DNA of 64,000 bases from Candidatus Acidiflorens stordalenmirensis. Lineage in GTDB: Bacteria > Acidobacteriota > Terriglobia > Terriglobales > Acidobacteriaceae. The notes beneath the pieces were generated by a model. That model saw only the letters and a list, made by a program, of their open reading frames with translations. It was not told the DNA's origin and did not search any database. Position 1 is the first letter of the stretch. Each line of letters begins with the position of its first letter. The DNA lies in the NCBI GenBank assembly GCA_003139995.1, contig PLIC01000230.1:1-64000 (forward strand), given 5' to 3'. Below are positions 50,411 through 60,757 of this stretch, one piece after another. The translations under genes were made by a program, and so were the position numbers.

Positions 50411-51883
50411 TTGGGATTGAATCGGATCGACCTACTGATTATTGCGGCTTACCTGGCGGGGATCACGCTGTTCGGGCTGCGGTTTCGCAAGCGGCAGCGG
50501 ACGATGCGCGACTATTTTCTCGCCGACCGCAACATTCCGTGGTGGGCGATTGCACTGTCGATTGTGGCGGCGGAGACCAGCACGCTGACCATCATCAGTA
50601 TTCCCGGCCTCGCCTACGATTCGAATCTCACCTTTCTGCAAGTGGTGATGGGATATGTGATCGGGCGCGTCATTATTAGTTTTGTGCTGCTGCCGCAGTA
50701 TTTTCGCGGCGAGCTGTATACGGCTTATCAACTGATTGAGCGGCGGTTTGGTCCGGAGCTGCGCACGGTGACGGCGGCCCTGTTTCTGTTGACGAGGGCG
50801 GCGGCGGAGGGAGTGCGAGTGTATGCCGTGTCGATTGTGGTATCGATTGCGCTGGGCACGGGCGAGGTCGCTTCGATCGCGATCATCATGCTGCTGACTT
50901 TGATCTATACGTTTGAGGGCGGGCTGGCGGCGGTGATCTGGACGGATGTGGTGCAGACTTTTATTTATGTCGGCGGGACACTGGTGGGCCTGGTGACGAT
51001 TCTGCATCTCGTGCCGGGCGGATGGGGGGCGGTTGAGGCGATTGCAAGTGGGCTGCACAAGTTCCAGGTGTTCGATCTTCACTTTTTCGATCCAACGATC
51101 TCGGCGCACAGGCCACATTTTGATTTTGCGAAACCTTACACGTTATGGGCGGGGATCATTGGCGGCGCGTTTTTGACGACGGCCAGCCATGGCACCGACC
51201 AGCTCATCGTGCAGAGATTGCTGGCAGCGCGGAATCAACGGCAGTCGGTGCTGGCGTTGCTGTCGAGTGGCGTCGCGGTCTTTTTCCAGTTTGGGTTGTT
51301 TCTTCTTGTGGGCGTGATGCTGTTTGCTTACTACCAGGTTCCGTCGTCTGCGTTTGGGCGGGCGGACAGGATCTATCCGACGTTCATCGTAAGCCGGATG
51401 CCGCATGGGATCGCGGGGCTGTTGATCGCGGCCATTCTGGCGGCGGCGATGTCCAACTTGAGCGCCGCACTGAACTCGCTGTCGTCAAGTTCGATTATGG
51501 ATTTCTATCTTCGCATTCGTCCGACCGTGAGCGAAGCGGCGCGGCTGCGGCTGGCGCGACTGGCGACGCTTGGGTGGGCGCTGGTGTTGTTCGGGCTGGC
51601 GGTGCTGGCGCTCGATCGGGTAGGGCGCGTGGTGGAAGTCGGGTTGCAAATTGCGTCGGTCGCTTATGGCGCGTTGCTCGGAGTGTTTCTGCTGGGCGTC
51701 CTGACGAAGCGCGCGAATCAGCGTGGGGCGACGGTTGGCATGATTTGCGGATTGGCAATGGAGCTATATTTGTGGGGATGGTCGCAGGTGGCTTTCACCT
51801 GGTGGGTCGCGATCGGAACCTGCGTGACGTTTATGGTCGGGTACGCGGCTAGCGGTTTGCTGAGCGTTCAATCGAAAGCTTGA
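50411..51883 (+). CDS. Sodium:solute symporter (SSS family)
   Basis: A 490-aa inner-membrane transporter with about 13 helices. RNIPWWAIALSIVAAETSTL, RYFRG-type QYFRGELYTAYQLIERRFGP and AAAMSNLSAALNSLSSSSIMDFYL (sodium-site helix with Ser residues) are SSS signatures. The start is TTG with GAGG seven bases upstream. It is transcribed away from the GlcNAc-kinase-like gene, so an amino sugar or sialic-acid-like substrate is plausible. No helper subunit is encoded nearby. Confidence 0.88.
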   Translation: MGLNRIDLLIIAAYLAGITLFGLRFRKRQRTMRDYFLADRNIPWWAIALSIVAAETSTLTIISIPGLAYDSNLTFLQVVMGYVIGRVIISFVLLPQYFRGELYTAYQLIERRFGPELRTVTAALFLLTRAAAEGVRVYAVSIVVSIALGTGEVASIAIIMLLTLIYTFEGGLAAVIWTDVVQTFIYVGGTLVGLVTILHLVPGGWGAVEAIASGLHKFQVFDLHFFDPTISAHRPHFDFAKPYTLWAGIIGGAFLTTASHGTDQLIVQRLLAARNQRQSVLALLSSGVAVFFQFGLFLLVGVMLFAYYQVPSSAFGRADRIYPTFIVSRMPHGIAGLLIAAILAAAMSNLSAALNSLSSSSIMDFYLRIRPTVSEAARLRLARLATLGWALVLFGLAVLALDRVGRVVEVGLQIASVAYGALLGVFLLGVLTKRANQRGATVGMICGLAMELYLWGWSQVAFTWWVAIGTCVTFMVGYAASGLLSVQSKA

Positions 51884-52010
51884 ACCGCAGAGATCGCGGA
51901 GGACACAGAGAGAAAAGTGGTCCAATGCATTCCATGAATACTTGGGCCCTCTGCGAACCTCTTTGCGAACTCCGCGATTAGAATCTTTCTTTCGAACGGC
52001 CGGTCGAGAA

Positions 52011-53432
52011 ATGCACATACCAGCAAAGAACAATCATTCCCGCCCGGAACTGGCGCGCGACCTTGGGTTGTCGCATGCTGGGGCGGTGGTGGTTGGGACG
52101 ATCATCGGGAGCGGAATTTTTCTTGTTCCGAGCGAGATGATGCAGGCAGTGGGGTCGGCTCGACTTGTATATCTCGCCTGGATGGTCGGGGGGCTGCTCT
52201 CCTTCTTTCGGCGCGCTTACTTACGCCGAACTGGGCGCTATGAAGCCGCAGGCAGGCGGCGAGTATGTGTATGTTCGCGATGCCTACGGGCCGCTGGCGG
52301 GATTTTTGTATTCATGGACATGGTTTCTGATCGCCAAGCCGGCTTCGATTGCGACGGTCACCACTCGGCCTGGTGCGGATACTGGAAACATTTCGGGTCC
52401 TTCTCCTTTTTTCTCGCAAGTCTGCTTTTCGCTATGCATGGCTTGAGCGCAGTTCGATTTCGCATCCCTTCACCGATCACCTACGGGCAACTGGTGGCGA
52501 TTGGTGCCGCTCTGCTAATTTCCTGGCTGAACTACGTTGGGGTGCGCCGGGCGGGAGAATTTCAGTTTCTGTTCACGCTGCTGAAGGTTGCGATCCTCCT
52601 CGGAATTGTAGCGGTGGGATTTTCCTATCGCGGGGGAACGTGGGCGAATTTCGCGACCGAGTTCACTGGGGCGAAAGGCGGTGTGGCTGGATTTTTTGCG
52701 GCGCTGGTGGCTGCGTTGTGGGCCTACGACGGTTGGAACGATCTCAACATGGTGGCGGGGGAGATACGGAATCCGCAGCGCAACATTCCGCTGTCGCTGA
52801 TTTGGGGCGTGGCAACGGTGGGCGCGCTCTACATCCTGGTGAACGCGGCGGTGCAGTATGTGCTGCCAGCAGCGGCGGTGGCGGGCTCGGAGCGTCCGGC
52901 GTCGGACGCGGTGGCGCTGGTGCTGGGGCACGCGGGCGCCAGCCTGGTGTCGGCGGGCATGGCGGTTTCGATGCTGGTGACTTTGAACGGCACCATCATG
53001 AGCGGAGCGCGTGTGCCGTTTGCGATGGCGCGCGATGGATATTTTTTCAAGGCGATTGCGGAGGTCCATCCGCGCTTTCACACGCCGTCGGCGGCGATTG
53101 TGGTGCAGTGCGGGCTGGCGATCGTTCTGCTGCTGCTCGGAGGCAGTTTCCGGCAATTCTTTTCGCTGACGATTTTCGCGGAGTGGATGTTCTACATGAT
53201 CGCGGGCAGCACAGTATTTGTTTTCCGCCGGCGGGAGCCGCATGCCGAGCGGCCTTATCGCGTGTGGGGATATCCGGTGGTTCCGGCGGCGTTTGTGCTG
53301 GTCTCCGCGGCACTTCTCTACTACACGTTCACCGGCAACCTGAATAGTTCGGCTGGCGGATGCCTGGCGATACTGGCGGGCGTTCCGGTGTTCTACTTTT
53401 TTGCGCGGCGCCGGGCGGCGACACCAAAGTAA
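52011..53432 (+). pseudogene. APC amino acid permease with three frameshifts
   Basis: The start (HAGAVVVGTIIGSGIFLVPS) and the part after about 52440 (SPITYGQLVAIGAALLISWL ... YDGWNDLNMVAGEIRNPQRN) are a normal LAT/APC permease. Between 52205 and 52440 the open frame gives nonsense (RRAYLRRTGRYEAAGRRRVC), while the other two frames give the expected GALTYAELGAMKPQAGGEYV and then GLVRILETF. Three single-base gains, in CTTTC near 52205, ACTCGG near 52362 and one near 52400, fit the data and add up to a codon, so the long ORF survives. It is either a decayed gene or a cluster of sequencing errors. Confidence 0.75.
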
Positions 53433-53573
53433 TCGGCCATCGGGCTGAATACTAAAGGCGGTTACCAAAGGACACGCGCAAGCGACACGTTTACCCCCTG
53501 CCCTTTCTCCAATAAGGTGAAGATTCCAACCCCAAGCACTCTCCCCAGCTTGGGCCCCTTTTGGGAGTTATGG

Positions 53574-54623
53574 ATGCCTACGTACGACCGCGGTTTTCAA
53601 CTCGGCCTGCTGCCTGAAAGGAAGTGGAACTGGCGGACCTTCGCAGCGAGCTACGGGATTCTGACCGGCCTGATTCTGCTTCTGATTATTTGCGGGATCG
53701 TGCTGCCCGATACGCTGCCGATCATGAATTATCACGTTACAGAGCTGGTGCCGCGACCGCCGCTAAGGCCAGAGCGGCTACCCAAGCCGAAGCTGCTGCC
53801 GCTGCATGCGAAGTTATTGCCGCCGCCGGCGATCGAGACGCCGAAGCTGATCGTGCCGCAAGAGATCCGCGCGCCCAGGCCGCTGCCCCAGGAGGTTGCG
53901 CCGCCCAAGGTGGCGATGAATAACTTCGCGCCGGCGGTGTTGAAGGTAACGGGCGGAGCGCGTCCGGTGCTCATTCATACCGGGGATTTCCAGGGAAGTT
54001 CGGTGGCGCCGACGGTGAATGCTCCGATTTCGAAGGTGCAGACGGGCGGGTTCGGCGATCCGAATGGGCTGAAGCCGAGTGCCAACAGCAAGCCGAACGG
54101 CAAGCTGATCGCATCCGCGGCGGGTTCATTCGACATGCCGGTGGGCCCGGGACAGGGCAACGGGTCGGGCGGCGCGAAAGGGATTAAGGGAACGGTTGCA
54201 AGCGCCGACTTTGGCAGTGGGGTGGCAACTGGGGGACGAGGAGACGGGCGCGGCAGTGGCCGCGGCAATGTGGGAGTGCAGACCTCGGGCTTTGGCTCGC
54301 AGGAGATCGCCCAGAACACGCCACATATTCAGCGCGTGGATAGCGGCCCACCGCCCACGCCGGTCGAGATCATCTACAAGCCGAACCCAGTTTATACGGA
54401 CGAGGCAAGAACTCTGAAACTGGAAGGCGAAGTCCTGCTCGAAGTGGAGTTCGCGGCGAACGGACAGTTACATGTGAATCGCGTGATCCGGGGTCTGGGC
54501 CATGGGCTGGATGAAGCCGCTATAGCCGCCGCTAACAAGATTCGCTTCAAGCCGGCCTCGCGATACGGGCAGGCAATGGATTCGACAGCAACTGTGCACG
54601 TGGTATTTCAACTGGCGTATTGA
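53574..54623 (+). CDS. TonB-family energy transducer
   Basis: A 349-aa protein with one N-terminal membrane helix (SYGILTGLILLLIICGIVLP), a Pro/Lys-rich periplasm-spanning segment (RPPLRPERLPKPKLLPLHAK), a Gly-rich low-complexity middle (GRGDGRGSGRGNVG) and a C-terminal TonB domain (YKPNPVYTDEARTLKLEGEV, with IRFKPASRYGQ). It transmits proton-motive force from ExbBD to outer-membrane receptors such as the Oar-like protein. The ATG at 53574 with GGGAG six bases upstream is preferred to the GTG at 53517. The M48 peptidase gene follows 20 nt after its stop. Confidence 0.87.
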   Translation: MPTYDRGFQLGLLPERKWNWRTFAASYGILTGLILLLIICGIVLPDTLPIMNYHVTELVPRPPLRPERLPKPKLLPLHAKLLPPPAIETPKLIVPQEIRAPRPLPQEVAPPKVAMNNFAPAVLKVTGGARPVLIHTGDFQGSSVAPTVNAPISKVQTGGFGDPNGLKPSANSKPNGKLIASAAGSFDMPVGPGQGNGSGGAKGIKGTVASADFGSGVATGGRGDGRGSGRGNVGVQTSGFGSQEIAQNTPHIQRVDSGPPPTPVEIIYKPNPVYTDEARTLKLEGEVLLEVEFAANGQLHVNRVIRGLGHGLDEAAIAAANKIRFKPASRYGQAMDSTATVHVVFQLAY

Positions 54624-54643
54624 CCACTTTGGAGATAAGAGTT

Positions 54644-56458
54644 ATGCCGAAAGTTATGAACAATATGAACTGGATGATTTTGGCTCTGCTGGCGGTGACG
54701 ATGACGGCAGTGGCCCAGCAGCCGGCGTCCGCGCCGCAGAACCAACAGCCGGTTGCCGCGACGCAGCCGGAACGGACGGCTGCTCAGCCAAGCCAGACTC
54801 AGTCAGGCCAGGCGCAGTCCAATCTGGCGCCACCGACCACGATGAATCAGGTTGTGGACCGCGTGATCATGCGCGAAAAGGAACTGACCAAGTTCTTGTC
54901 GCCGCGTACTCCGATTGTGGAGACCTATCTCCAGAACCTGACGCAGGACCCGCAACTGGGGCCGATTCCGCAGGACGATCATTACTTTCTTGGACGCATG
55001 GACCTGAGCGAATCGATCGACCGCAGCGACTACCTTCAGGATAAAGCTAAAGACGAAGGCATGGAGAGGCGTCTTCTGGGCGGGTTCACGAAGAAGTTCA
55101 AGCTCCAGTACCAACCGCTAGGTTTTTCATGGATGGTCTTCGTCGACCGCAACGACTTTGACCGGCAGCACTACGATTTCCACTACGTGCGGCGCGAGTT
55201 CCTGGGCGACGTGCGCTGCCTGGTGTTCGATTTGACGCCGACAAAAGACGCGGGACGCGGACGCTTTATCGGCCGTATCTGGGTTGAGGATCAGGACTTC
55301 AACATCGTGCGGTTGAACGGCACTTATGCGCATCCTTCGCGTAACAGCTATTACTTCCACATGGACAGCTGGCGGTTGAATTTGATCCCGGGCTATTGGG
55401 TTCCATCTTACATCTACAGCGAGGAAGGCGACTTCACGGCGGGCGCCAGGAACAAAATCGCGTTCAAAGCGCAAACTCGCATGTGGGGATATAACCTGAA
55501 GACGGCAACGCCGAACGACGAACTTACTAACATAACGGTGGATAGCGTAAAGGACGATACGCCGGCCGCACAGGATGCTACTCCGCTGGCCGCCGAGCGC
55601 GAATGGCAACAGCAGGCGGAAGACAACGTGGTCGAACGGCTGCAACGCGCCGGGCTGCTGGCGCCGGAAGGTGACGTGGACAAGATTTTGCAAACCGTTG
55701 TGAATAACCTGGAAATCACCAATAACATCGAACTGCCGCGGCCAGTCCGGACGCGGGTGCTGACGACTTCCCCGCTGGAGACCTTCAGCGTCGGTAACAC
55801 GATTGTGGTAAGCCGTGGGCTGATCGACGTGCTTCCCGATGAAGGCAGCCTGGCCATGGTGCTCTCGCACGAACTGGCGCACATAGTTCTGGGACACAAC
55901 CTGGGCAGCCAGTACGCGTTCAACGACCGCATGCTGTTCTCCGACGAGGCGACTTACCAGAACCTCGGGTTCAAACACATTCCCGAAGAGGAAGCGGCCG
56001 CCGACAAGAAAGCTATCGAGATGCTGAAGGCTTCGCCCTACGCGCAGAAACTGGAAACGGCCGGGCTTTTCATCAAGGCCCTGCAGGCGCGCGCTCCACA
56101 ATTGAGCGCTCTGCTGCAAGCGCACCTCGGCAATAACATCACGGAGAACGGGACGGTGACGCGCATGGCGCAGCTGGGCGCCTCCGCTCCGGCGCTCGAT
56201 TGGAACAAGCTGGATCAGATCGCCGCGTTGCCTTTGGGGGGACGCGTCAAGCTGAACCCGTGGGATGACAAAGTGGAGATCGTGAAGGCGCAGCCCGTCG
56301 CGATCACTTCGGCGCGGGACAAGATGCCCTTCGAAGTGACGCCCTTCTTCCCGCGGCTTTCGCGCTACAGCACTGCGAACGCGCCTGCGGCCACGCCAAC
56401 GCCAACAACGACGGCAACTACCGCCACCGCTGACGCCAGCGCCACTCCAAGCAACTGA
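54644..56458 (+). CDS. M48-family zinc metallopeptidase, exported
   Basis: A 604-aa protein. The signal peptide is MILALLAVTMTAVAQ. After a Gln/Pro linker comes a beta-rich domain of about 200 residues that resembles the outer-membrane lipoprotein-sorting fold (GRIWVEDQDFNIVRLNGTYA). The peptidase part has VLSHELAHIVLGH and the downstream Glu in PEEEAAADKKAIE, as in BepA/HtpX relatives. A Thr/Ala-rich tail ends it. It may survey outer-membrane protein assembly. Operon with the TonB gene; the ATG at 54644 is used although the frame is open to 54620. Confidence 0.83.
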   Translation: MPKVMNNMNWMILALLAVTMTAVAQQPASAPQNQQPVAATQPERTAAQPSQTQSGQAQSNLAPPTTMNQVVDRVIMREKELTKFLSPRTPIVETYLQNLTQDPQLGPIPQDDHYFLGRMDLSESIDRSDYLQDKAKDEGMERRLLGGFTKKFKLQYQPLGFSWMVFVDRNDFDRQHYDFHYVRREFLGDVRCLVFDLTPTKDAGRGRFIGRIWVEDQDFNIVRLNGTYAHPSRNSYYFHMDSWRLNLIPGYWVPSYIYSEEGDFTAGARNKIAFKAQTRMWGYNLKTATPNDELTNITVDSVKDDTPAAQDATPLAAEREWQQQAEDNVVERLQRAGLLAPEGDVDKILQTVVNNLEITNNIELPRPVRTRVLTTSPLETFSVGNTIVVSRGLIDVLPDEGSLAMVLSHELAHIVLGHNLGSQYAFNDRMLFSDEATYQNLGFKHIPEEEAAADKKAIEMLKASPYAQKLETAGLFIKALQARAPQLSALLQAHLGNNITENGTVTRMAQLGASAPALDWNKLDQIAALPLGGRVKLNPWDDKVEIVKAQPVAITSARDKMPFEVTPFFPRLSRYSTANAPAATPTPTTTATTATADASATPSN

Positions 56459-56544
56459 GCTGGCTCTCAAGTTGATAGAAGCGCAGGCCGGGACCGGAAG
56501 AGATTCCGGGCTCCCGGCCTGTGTCTGTTGGGATAACACGCCGG

Positions 56545-57249
56545 CTAGAAGTGTTTCGTGAGGTCGCCGAAACGATCTACCACCAACAGCCGCTGTGATG
56601 CTGGGGCGGTCGCGACTTCCTCGTGCTCCAGAATCCATGTGTTGTCGTGTGGTATGAAGACGGCGTGCAAGCCTGCGGCGAGGGCGGGGTTGATATCGGA
56701 CTTGGGGCTGTTGCCGACCATCCAGGTGGTGTCCGCCCGAAGAGCGTACTTGGCGATGGCGGAGCGGTAGGTCGCTTCGTCCTTCTCGGCTACGATCTCG
56801 ACGGCGGAGAAATATTCTTTCAATCCCGATCGCTCAACTTTTCCGGATTGCTCGGCGGGGTTTCCTTTGGTCATCAGGATGAGGTGGTGGCGTTCGCTGA
56901 GATACTGAAGGGTCTCGGGCACGCCGGGGAGAATTTCAATCGGATGCTCGGCGATCTGGTGGGCAAAGCTGCGAATGCGCTCGTGTAACTCGGGCGTGAC
57001 CGGGTCGACGGAAAGTTTCTCAAAGGTCTCAACCAGCGAATGCGCGAAGCTGTGCAGGCCGTAGCCGTGCTTGACGATGGACTCTCGCTCAACATCGTTC
57101 AGCACCTGCCGGACCATCTCGGGCGAGTATTCCCGATGGTTGAGTAACGAAATGAACTTCGCAATCGCCCGTTCGAAATAGACGTTGTTTTCCCAGAGCG
57201 TGTCATCGGCATCGATGAGCAAGGTCTGGGCGCCATTCTCTCCGCGCAT
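56545..57249 (-). CDS. HAD-superfamily hydrolase
   Basis: A 234-aa haloacid-dehalogenase-fold phosphatase. Motif I is LLIDADDTLWENN (nucleophile and acid Asp), motif II is ILMTKGNP, motif III Lys lies around AEKDEATYRSAI, and motif IV is WMVGNSPKSDINPALAAG. The helical cap between motifs I and II marks subfamily I. The substrate is unknown. The ATG at 57249 is used; the upstream ORF is antisense to the next gene. It is divergent from the M49-like gene with 55 nt between starts. Confidence 0.87.
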   Translation of the reverse strand: MRGENGAQTLLIDADDTLWENNVYFERAIAKFISLLNHREYSPEMVRQVLNDVERESIVKHGYGLHSFAHSLVETFEKLSVDPVTPELHERIRSFAHQIAEHPIEILPGVPETLQYLSERHHLILMTKGNPAEQSGKVERSGLKEYFSAVEIVAEKDEATYRSAIAKYALRADTTWMVGNSPKSDINPALAAGLHAVFIPHDNTWILEHEEVATAPASQRLLVVDRFGDLTKHF

Positions 57250-57304
57250 GTACTCATGATAACGGCTCCGGGCCGAGTCGCGGCTTTGATAGACTTGTGC
57301 TCGT

Positions 57305-59053
57305 ATGAAGAATGGTCGTATTGAAAGTTTCTTAGCGCAATTTGGGTCTGTTCTAGTTTTCATTTTCCTGATTTCAACTCTCGGCGCGGCGCGACAGAAG
57401 GAAACCCGCGCGATCACGGGTTCGGCGGCGAAGAGCGGCGCCCCCGCGGATTTGAAGGTCGCGCCCGATCTCGAAGCGCGCCTGGCCAGATTCCGGCGGG
57501 TCCAAATGCCCTTCCGGACGGCGGGTTTGAGCGCCCGCGAGCAGCAGCTCGTCCGCAAGCTGGTGGAGGCCTGCGGCTACCTGGAAAGCATTTACTGGCG
57601 GCAGAGCGATCCCGAGGGCCTGGCGCTGTACCAGTCGTTGGCGTCGAGCCGGAACCGGCGCGACGTGCAACTGCGGCGTTACTTGTGGATTAACGCTTCG
57701 CGCTTCGACCTGATCGACGACAATAAACCGTTTGTCGGGACAGAGACCATGCCGCCGGGGCAAGGATTCTACCCCGCGAACCTGACGAGCGATCGGGTGG
57801 AGCAATACGTCAAGGAGCATCCGGAGCAGAAGGCGGCAATTTACGATCAGTTCACGATCGTGAGGTGGCACGACGAAAAGCTGGAGGCTGTTCCCTACCG
57901 GATTGCGTTTCGCGCGTATCTGGAGCCCGCGGCCAAGGCTCTGCGAGCAGCGGCCAAGCTCAGCGACGATGCGGCGTTTGCGAAGTTCTTGCAGCTGCGG
58001 GCGGACGCGCTGCTCAGCGACGATTACTTCCCGAGCGACCTGGCGTGGCTGGAATTGAAGAACCCAAAATTCGACGTCATTTTTGCGCCATATGAAACTT
58101 ATTTGGACGGACTGCTGGGCGTCAAAGGTTCGTATGGCGCGGCGGTGATGGTACGCAACGAGCGCGAGAGCAAAAAGCTGGAGCTGTTCCAACAATACGT
58201 GCCGCAGATTCAGGATGCGCTGCCGCTCGCGGCGGAAGATCGGCCGTCGAAACATGGACTGGAGACGCCGATGGAAGTGATGGACGCTCCGTTTCGAGCG
58301 GGCGACCTGACGCACGGCTACCAGGCGGTGGCCGACAATCTGCCGAACGATCCGCGGGTGCACGAGCAAAAGGGCAGCAAGAAACTTTTTTTCAAGAACT
58401 TCATGGACGCGCGGGTCAACTACATCATCTTGCCGCTCGCGCGCAAGTTGATGGAGCCGGAGCAGGCGGCGCAAGTTACGGGCGAAGGTTATCTGCTGGG
58501 CACAATCACGCACGAGATCTGTCACGGACTCGGCCCGGCGTTTGCGCGCACTTCGTCAGATAAATCGGCGGGCAAGGTCGATATTAGGGAAGCGATCGGC
58601 CCGGCCTATAGCGGCCTGGAAGAAGCGAAGGCCGATGTGTGCGGGATGTTCGCGCTGAAATGGATGGCGGACCACGGCGCGCTTCCGAAAGAAAAGCTGG
58701 AGGAATCTTACGCGTCGTATGTGGGCGACCTATTTCGCACGGTGCGCTTCGGAACGGCGGAGGCGCACGGTCAAGCGGAGATGATGGAATTCAACTATCT
58801 CTCAGAGCGCGGAGCGATTCGCCGCAACGCCAGCGGCAGGTATGCGATTGACTACGAGAAGATGCCAGGCGCAGAGGCCGATCTTGCGAAGGAGTTACTC
58901 GAGACCGAAGCCACGGGAGACCGAGCGCGCGCGGACAACTGGTTCAAGAAATACGGCACAATGCCGGAAAAATTGAAAGCGTCGCTAAAAGCTGCATCGG
59001 GTGTTCCGGTGGATTTGGATCCGGTGTTTTCGTTTGCGGAAAGGGTGAGATAG
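57305..59053 (+). CDS. M49-like (dipeptidyl-peptidase III type) zinc peptidase, exported
   Basis: A 582-aa protein with an N-terminal hydrophobic signal (SVLVFIFLISTLGAAR). The zinc site is GTITHEICHGLGP, with the second motif SGLEEAKADVCGMF, matching the HExxxH-like plus EExxAD layout of M49 and related bacterial peptidases; here the first motif reads HEICHG. It should cleave short peptides in the periplasm. The remainder is helical and compatible with the two-lobed fold. A group of GCTCTTAGC words follows the stop. Confidence 0.78.
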   Translation: MKNGRIESFLAQFGSVLVFIFLISTLGAARQKETRAITGSAAKSGAPADLKVAPDLEARLARFRRVQMPFRTAGLSAREQQLVRKLVEACGYLESIYWRQSDPEGLALYQSLASSRNRRDVQLRRYLWINASRFDLIDDNKPFVGTETMPPGQGFYPANLTSDRVEQYVKEHPEQKAAIYDQFTIVRWHDEKLEAVPYRIAFRAYLEPAAKALRAAAKLSDDAAFAKFLQLRADALLSDDYFPSDLAWLELKNPKFDVIFAPYETYLDGLLGVKGSYGAAVMVRNERESKKLELFQQYVPQIQDALPLAAEDRPSKHGLETPMEVMDAPFRAGDLTHGYQAVADNLPNDPRVHEQKGSKKLFFKNFMDARVNYIILPLARKLMEPEQAAQVTGEGYLLGTITHEICHGLGPAFARTSSDKSAGKVDIREAIGPAYSGLEEAKADVCGMFALKWMADHGALPKEKLEESYASYVGDLFRTVRFGTAEAHGQAEMMEFNYLSERGAIRRNASGRYAIDYEKMPGAEADLAKELLETEATGDRARADNWFKKYGTMPEKLKASLKAASGVPVDLDPVFSFAERVR

Positions 59054-59065
59054 GGAGAAAGGCGC

Positions 59066-59132
59066 TCTTGGCTGTTAGCTCTTAGCGGCAAAAGTAACTA
59101 GCACTGCGCGAAAGCTAAAAGCCAAGAGCCGA
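59066..59132. repeat. GCTCTTGGCTGTTAGC-word inverted repeat
   Basis: GCTCTTGGCTGTTAGCTCTT on the left and GCTAAAAGCCAAGAGC on the right, between convergent genes. Same word family as 45479-45574. Confidence 0.6.
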
Positions 59133-59133
59133 C

Positions 59134-59982
59134 TTACACCCACTCCACGTGCGGCTTCTTCGGAATGATGCCTGCTTTGTGCCCCATGTCGAGCAGCCGC
59201 CGCACGGCTTCGCGGCCGTCGTCGCCGTAGTCTAGGGTGCGCTCGTTGACGTACATACCGACAAACTTATCAGCGAGTTGGGTGTCGAGATCGCGGGCAA
59301 ACTGCATGGCATAGGCCAGCGCTTCCTCACGATGATCGATGGCGTACTGGATGCTCTCACGTATCGCCTGGGTGACGTTCGTCATCGTTTCCTTGCCGAG
59401 CGAGCGCCGGATGGCGTTTCCTCCGAGCGGCAGCGGCAGTCCGGTGACTTTCTGCCACCACTTGCCGAGATCGACTACGCGGTGCAGTCCGGACTTGTCG
59501 TAGGTAAGCTGGCCTTCGTGGATGATGAGGCCGGCTTCGTGTTTGCCTTCGAGAATCTGCGGGATGATTTGATCGAAGGGGACGACTTCCACTTCAATGC
59601 CGGGGGCGAACAGTTCGAGCGCCAGGTAAGCGGTAGTGAGCTTGCCGGGCACCGCGATTCTCTTGTTCTTGATCTCGTCCGGCGTGAAGGGCCGGGTGGA
59701 AACGAGCATGGGACCATAACCGTCGCCCACACTGCCGCCGCACGACATCAGCGAATAGTTCTCCTGAATGTAGGGAAAAGCGTGGAAAGAAATCGCGGTT
59801 ACATCGTAGACACCTTCTTGTGCCTGGCGGTTCAGCGTCTCGATGTCGCAAAGGGTATGGCTGAACTTCAGTCCGGGCACGCGAACTTTGTTCGTGGCCA
59901 AGCCGTAAAACATGAATGCGTCGTCGGAGTCGGGACTGTGCGCCACAGTGATTTCGCGCACGGGAGAAGATACTGTACTCAT
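59134..59982 (-). CDS. mqnD: 1,4-dihydroxy-6-naphthoate synthase
   Basis: MqnD converts cyclic dehypoxanthine futalosine to 1,4-dihydroxy-6-naphthoate in the futalosine menaquinone pathway. At 282 aa it has the periplasmic-binding-protein-like fold: [20 protein letters not shown] at the N-terminus, [20 protein letters not shown], and the conserved histidine in [10 protein letters not shown]. The other mqn genes are not in the window. No ribosome-binding site stands out. The presence of this gene indicates respiration with menaquinone. Confidence 0.94.
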   Translation of the reverse strand: MSTVSSPVREITVAHSPDSDDAFMFYGLATNKVRVPGLKFSHTLCDIETLNRQAQEGVYDVTAISFHAFPYIQENYSLMSCGGSVGDGYGPMLVSTRPFTPDEIKNKRIAVPGKLTTAYLALELFAPGIEVEVVPFDQIIPQILEGKHEAGLIIHEGQLTYDKSGLHRVVDLGKWWQKVTGLPLPLGGNAIRRSLGKETMTNVTQAIRESIQYAIDHREEALAYAMQFARDLDTQLADKFVGMYVNERTLDYGDDGREAVRRLLDMGHKAGIIPKKPHVEWV

Positions 59983-60102
59983 AAGATTCTGTAATCCTGT
60001 TCTATAAACTTCAGTGCCAAGTTCCCCGTCATTAGAGCCGAGGGGCGATCTTCCACCCGAAAAGTCTCGTTCCGTTCAGCGTCGTCCGCTCGAACCGTTC
60101 GT

Positions 60103-60723
60103 TCAAAACTGCGAAGAACGGTGTTGGCGCCAGCGCGCGGCGACGGCGGAGGCCATCAGCACCTTGATGACTTCCGCAAAAATGAACCAGGAGAGGCCAA
60201 ACCTGATCGCCAGAGAAACGGAGTGCGTAAGCACGGCAAGCCAACTGAGCCCACCCGCGAAGAGCACCAGTTCCGCAGCCACGGATGACAGCGCGGCCCA
60301 AGCGAAACCGCGTGAACTATGCTCCGAGTTGTGCTCAAAGATATAGCCCGCGACGAATGCCACGAGCGGATAGGCCATGAGGAATCCACCGGTCGGGCCA
60401 AGGATATGGGCAATTCCGCCGCCTAGAATTGTTGATGGGCTGAATACGGGCAGCCCGAACGCGCCTTCGACGAGGTAGAGCGAGAGTGCGGCGAAACCGC
60501 GACGCGAACCGAGGAGCAACCCCACGGTCAGAACTCCGAAGTTTTGCAGCGTCAGCGGCACTGGCGTGAAGGGCAGCGGCACGGTCGCGCGCGCGCACAA
60601 GGCGACGAAGAGGCTGGCGGAGATCACAATTGCCGCAAGCTTCGTCCATTCCTTTCCCCGATCCTTTTCCCGATACATGGACGGAGTCTGCTGGCCAAAA
60701 ACTTGGGTCGTTACTCTTGACAT
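60103..60723 (-). CDS. bioY: Biotin transporter BioY (ECF S component)
   Basis: A 206-aa membrane protein with six helices. PFTPVPLTLQNFGVLTVGLL and EGAFGLPVFSPSTILGGGIA with GPTGGFLMAYPLVAF are the BioY signatures. It binds biotin and works alone or with the EcfA/T module, which is not encoded here. The ATG at 60723 is preferred to the longer frame, which would overlap the small membrane-protein gene. The two genes are 34 nt apart on the same strand. Confidence 0.94.
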   Translation of the reverse strand: MSRVTTQVFGQQTPSMYREKDRGKEWTKLAAIVISASLFVALCARATVPLPFTPVPLTLQNFGVLTVGLLLGSRRGFAALSLYLVEGAFGLPVFSPSTILGGGIAHILGPTGGFLMAYPLVAFVAGYIFEHNSEHSSRGFAWAALSSVAAELVLFAGGLSWLAVLTHSVSLAIRFGLSWFIFAEVIKVLMASAVAARWRQHRSSQF

Positions 60724-60757
60724 GGCTTTCCGTTCCTCGTGGCGCACGTCTTGGGGA

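Noticed and set aside
55127-56638. 503-aa minus-strand ORF opposite the M48 peptidase gene
   Set aside because: Shadow ORF in a GC-rich gene; no recognisable domain and no upstream signals.
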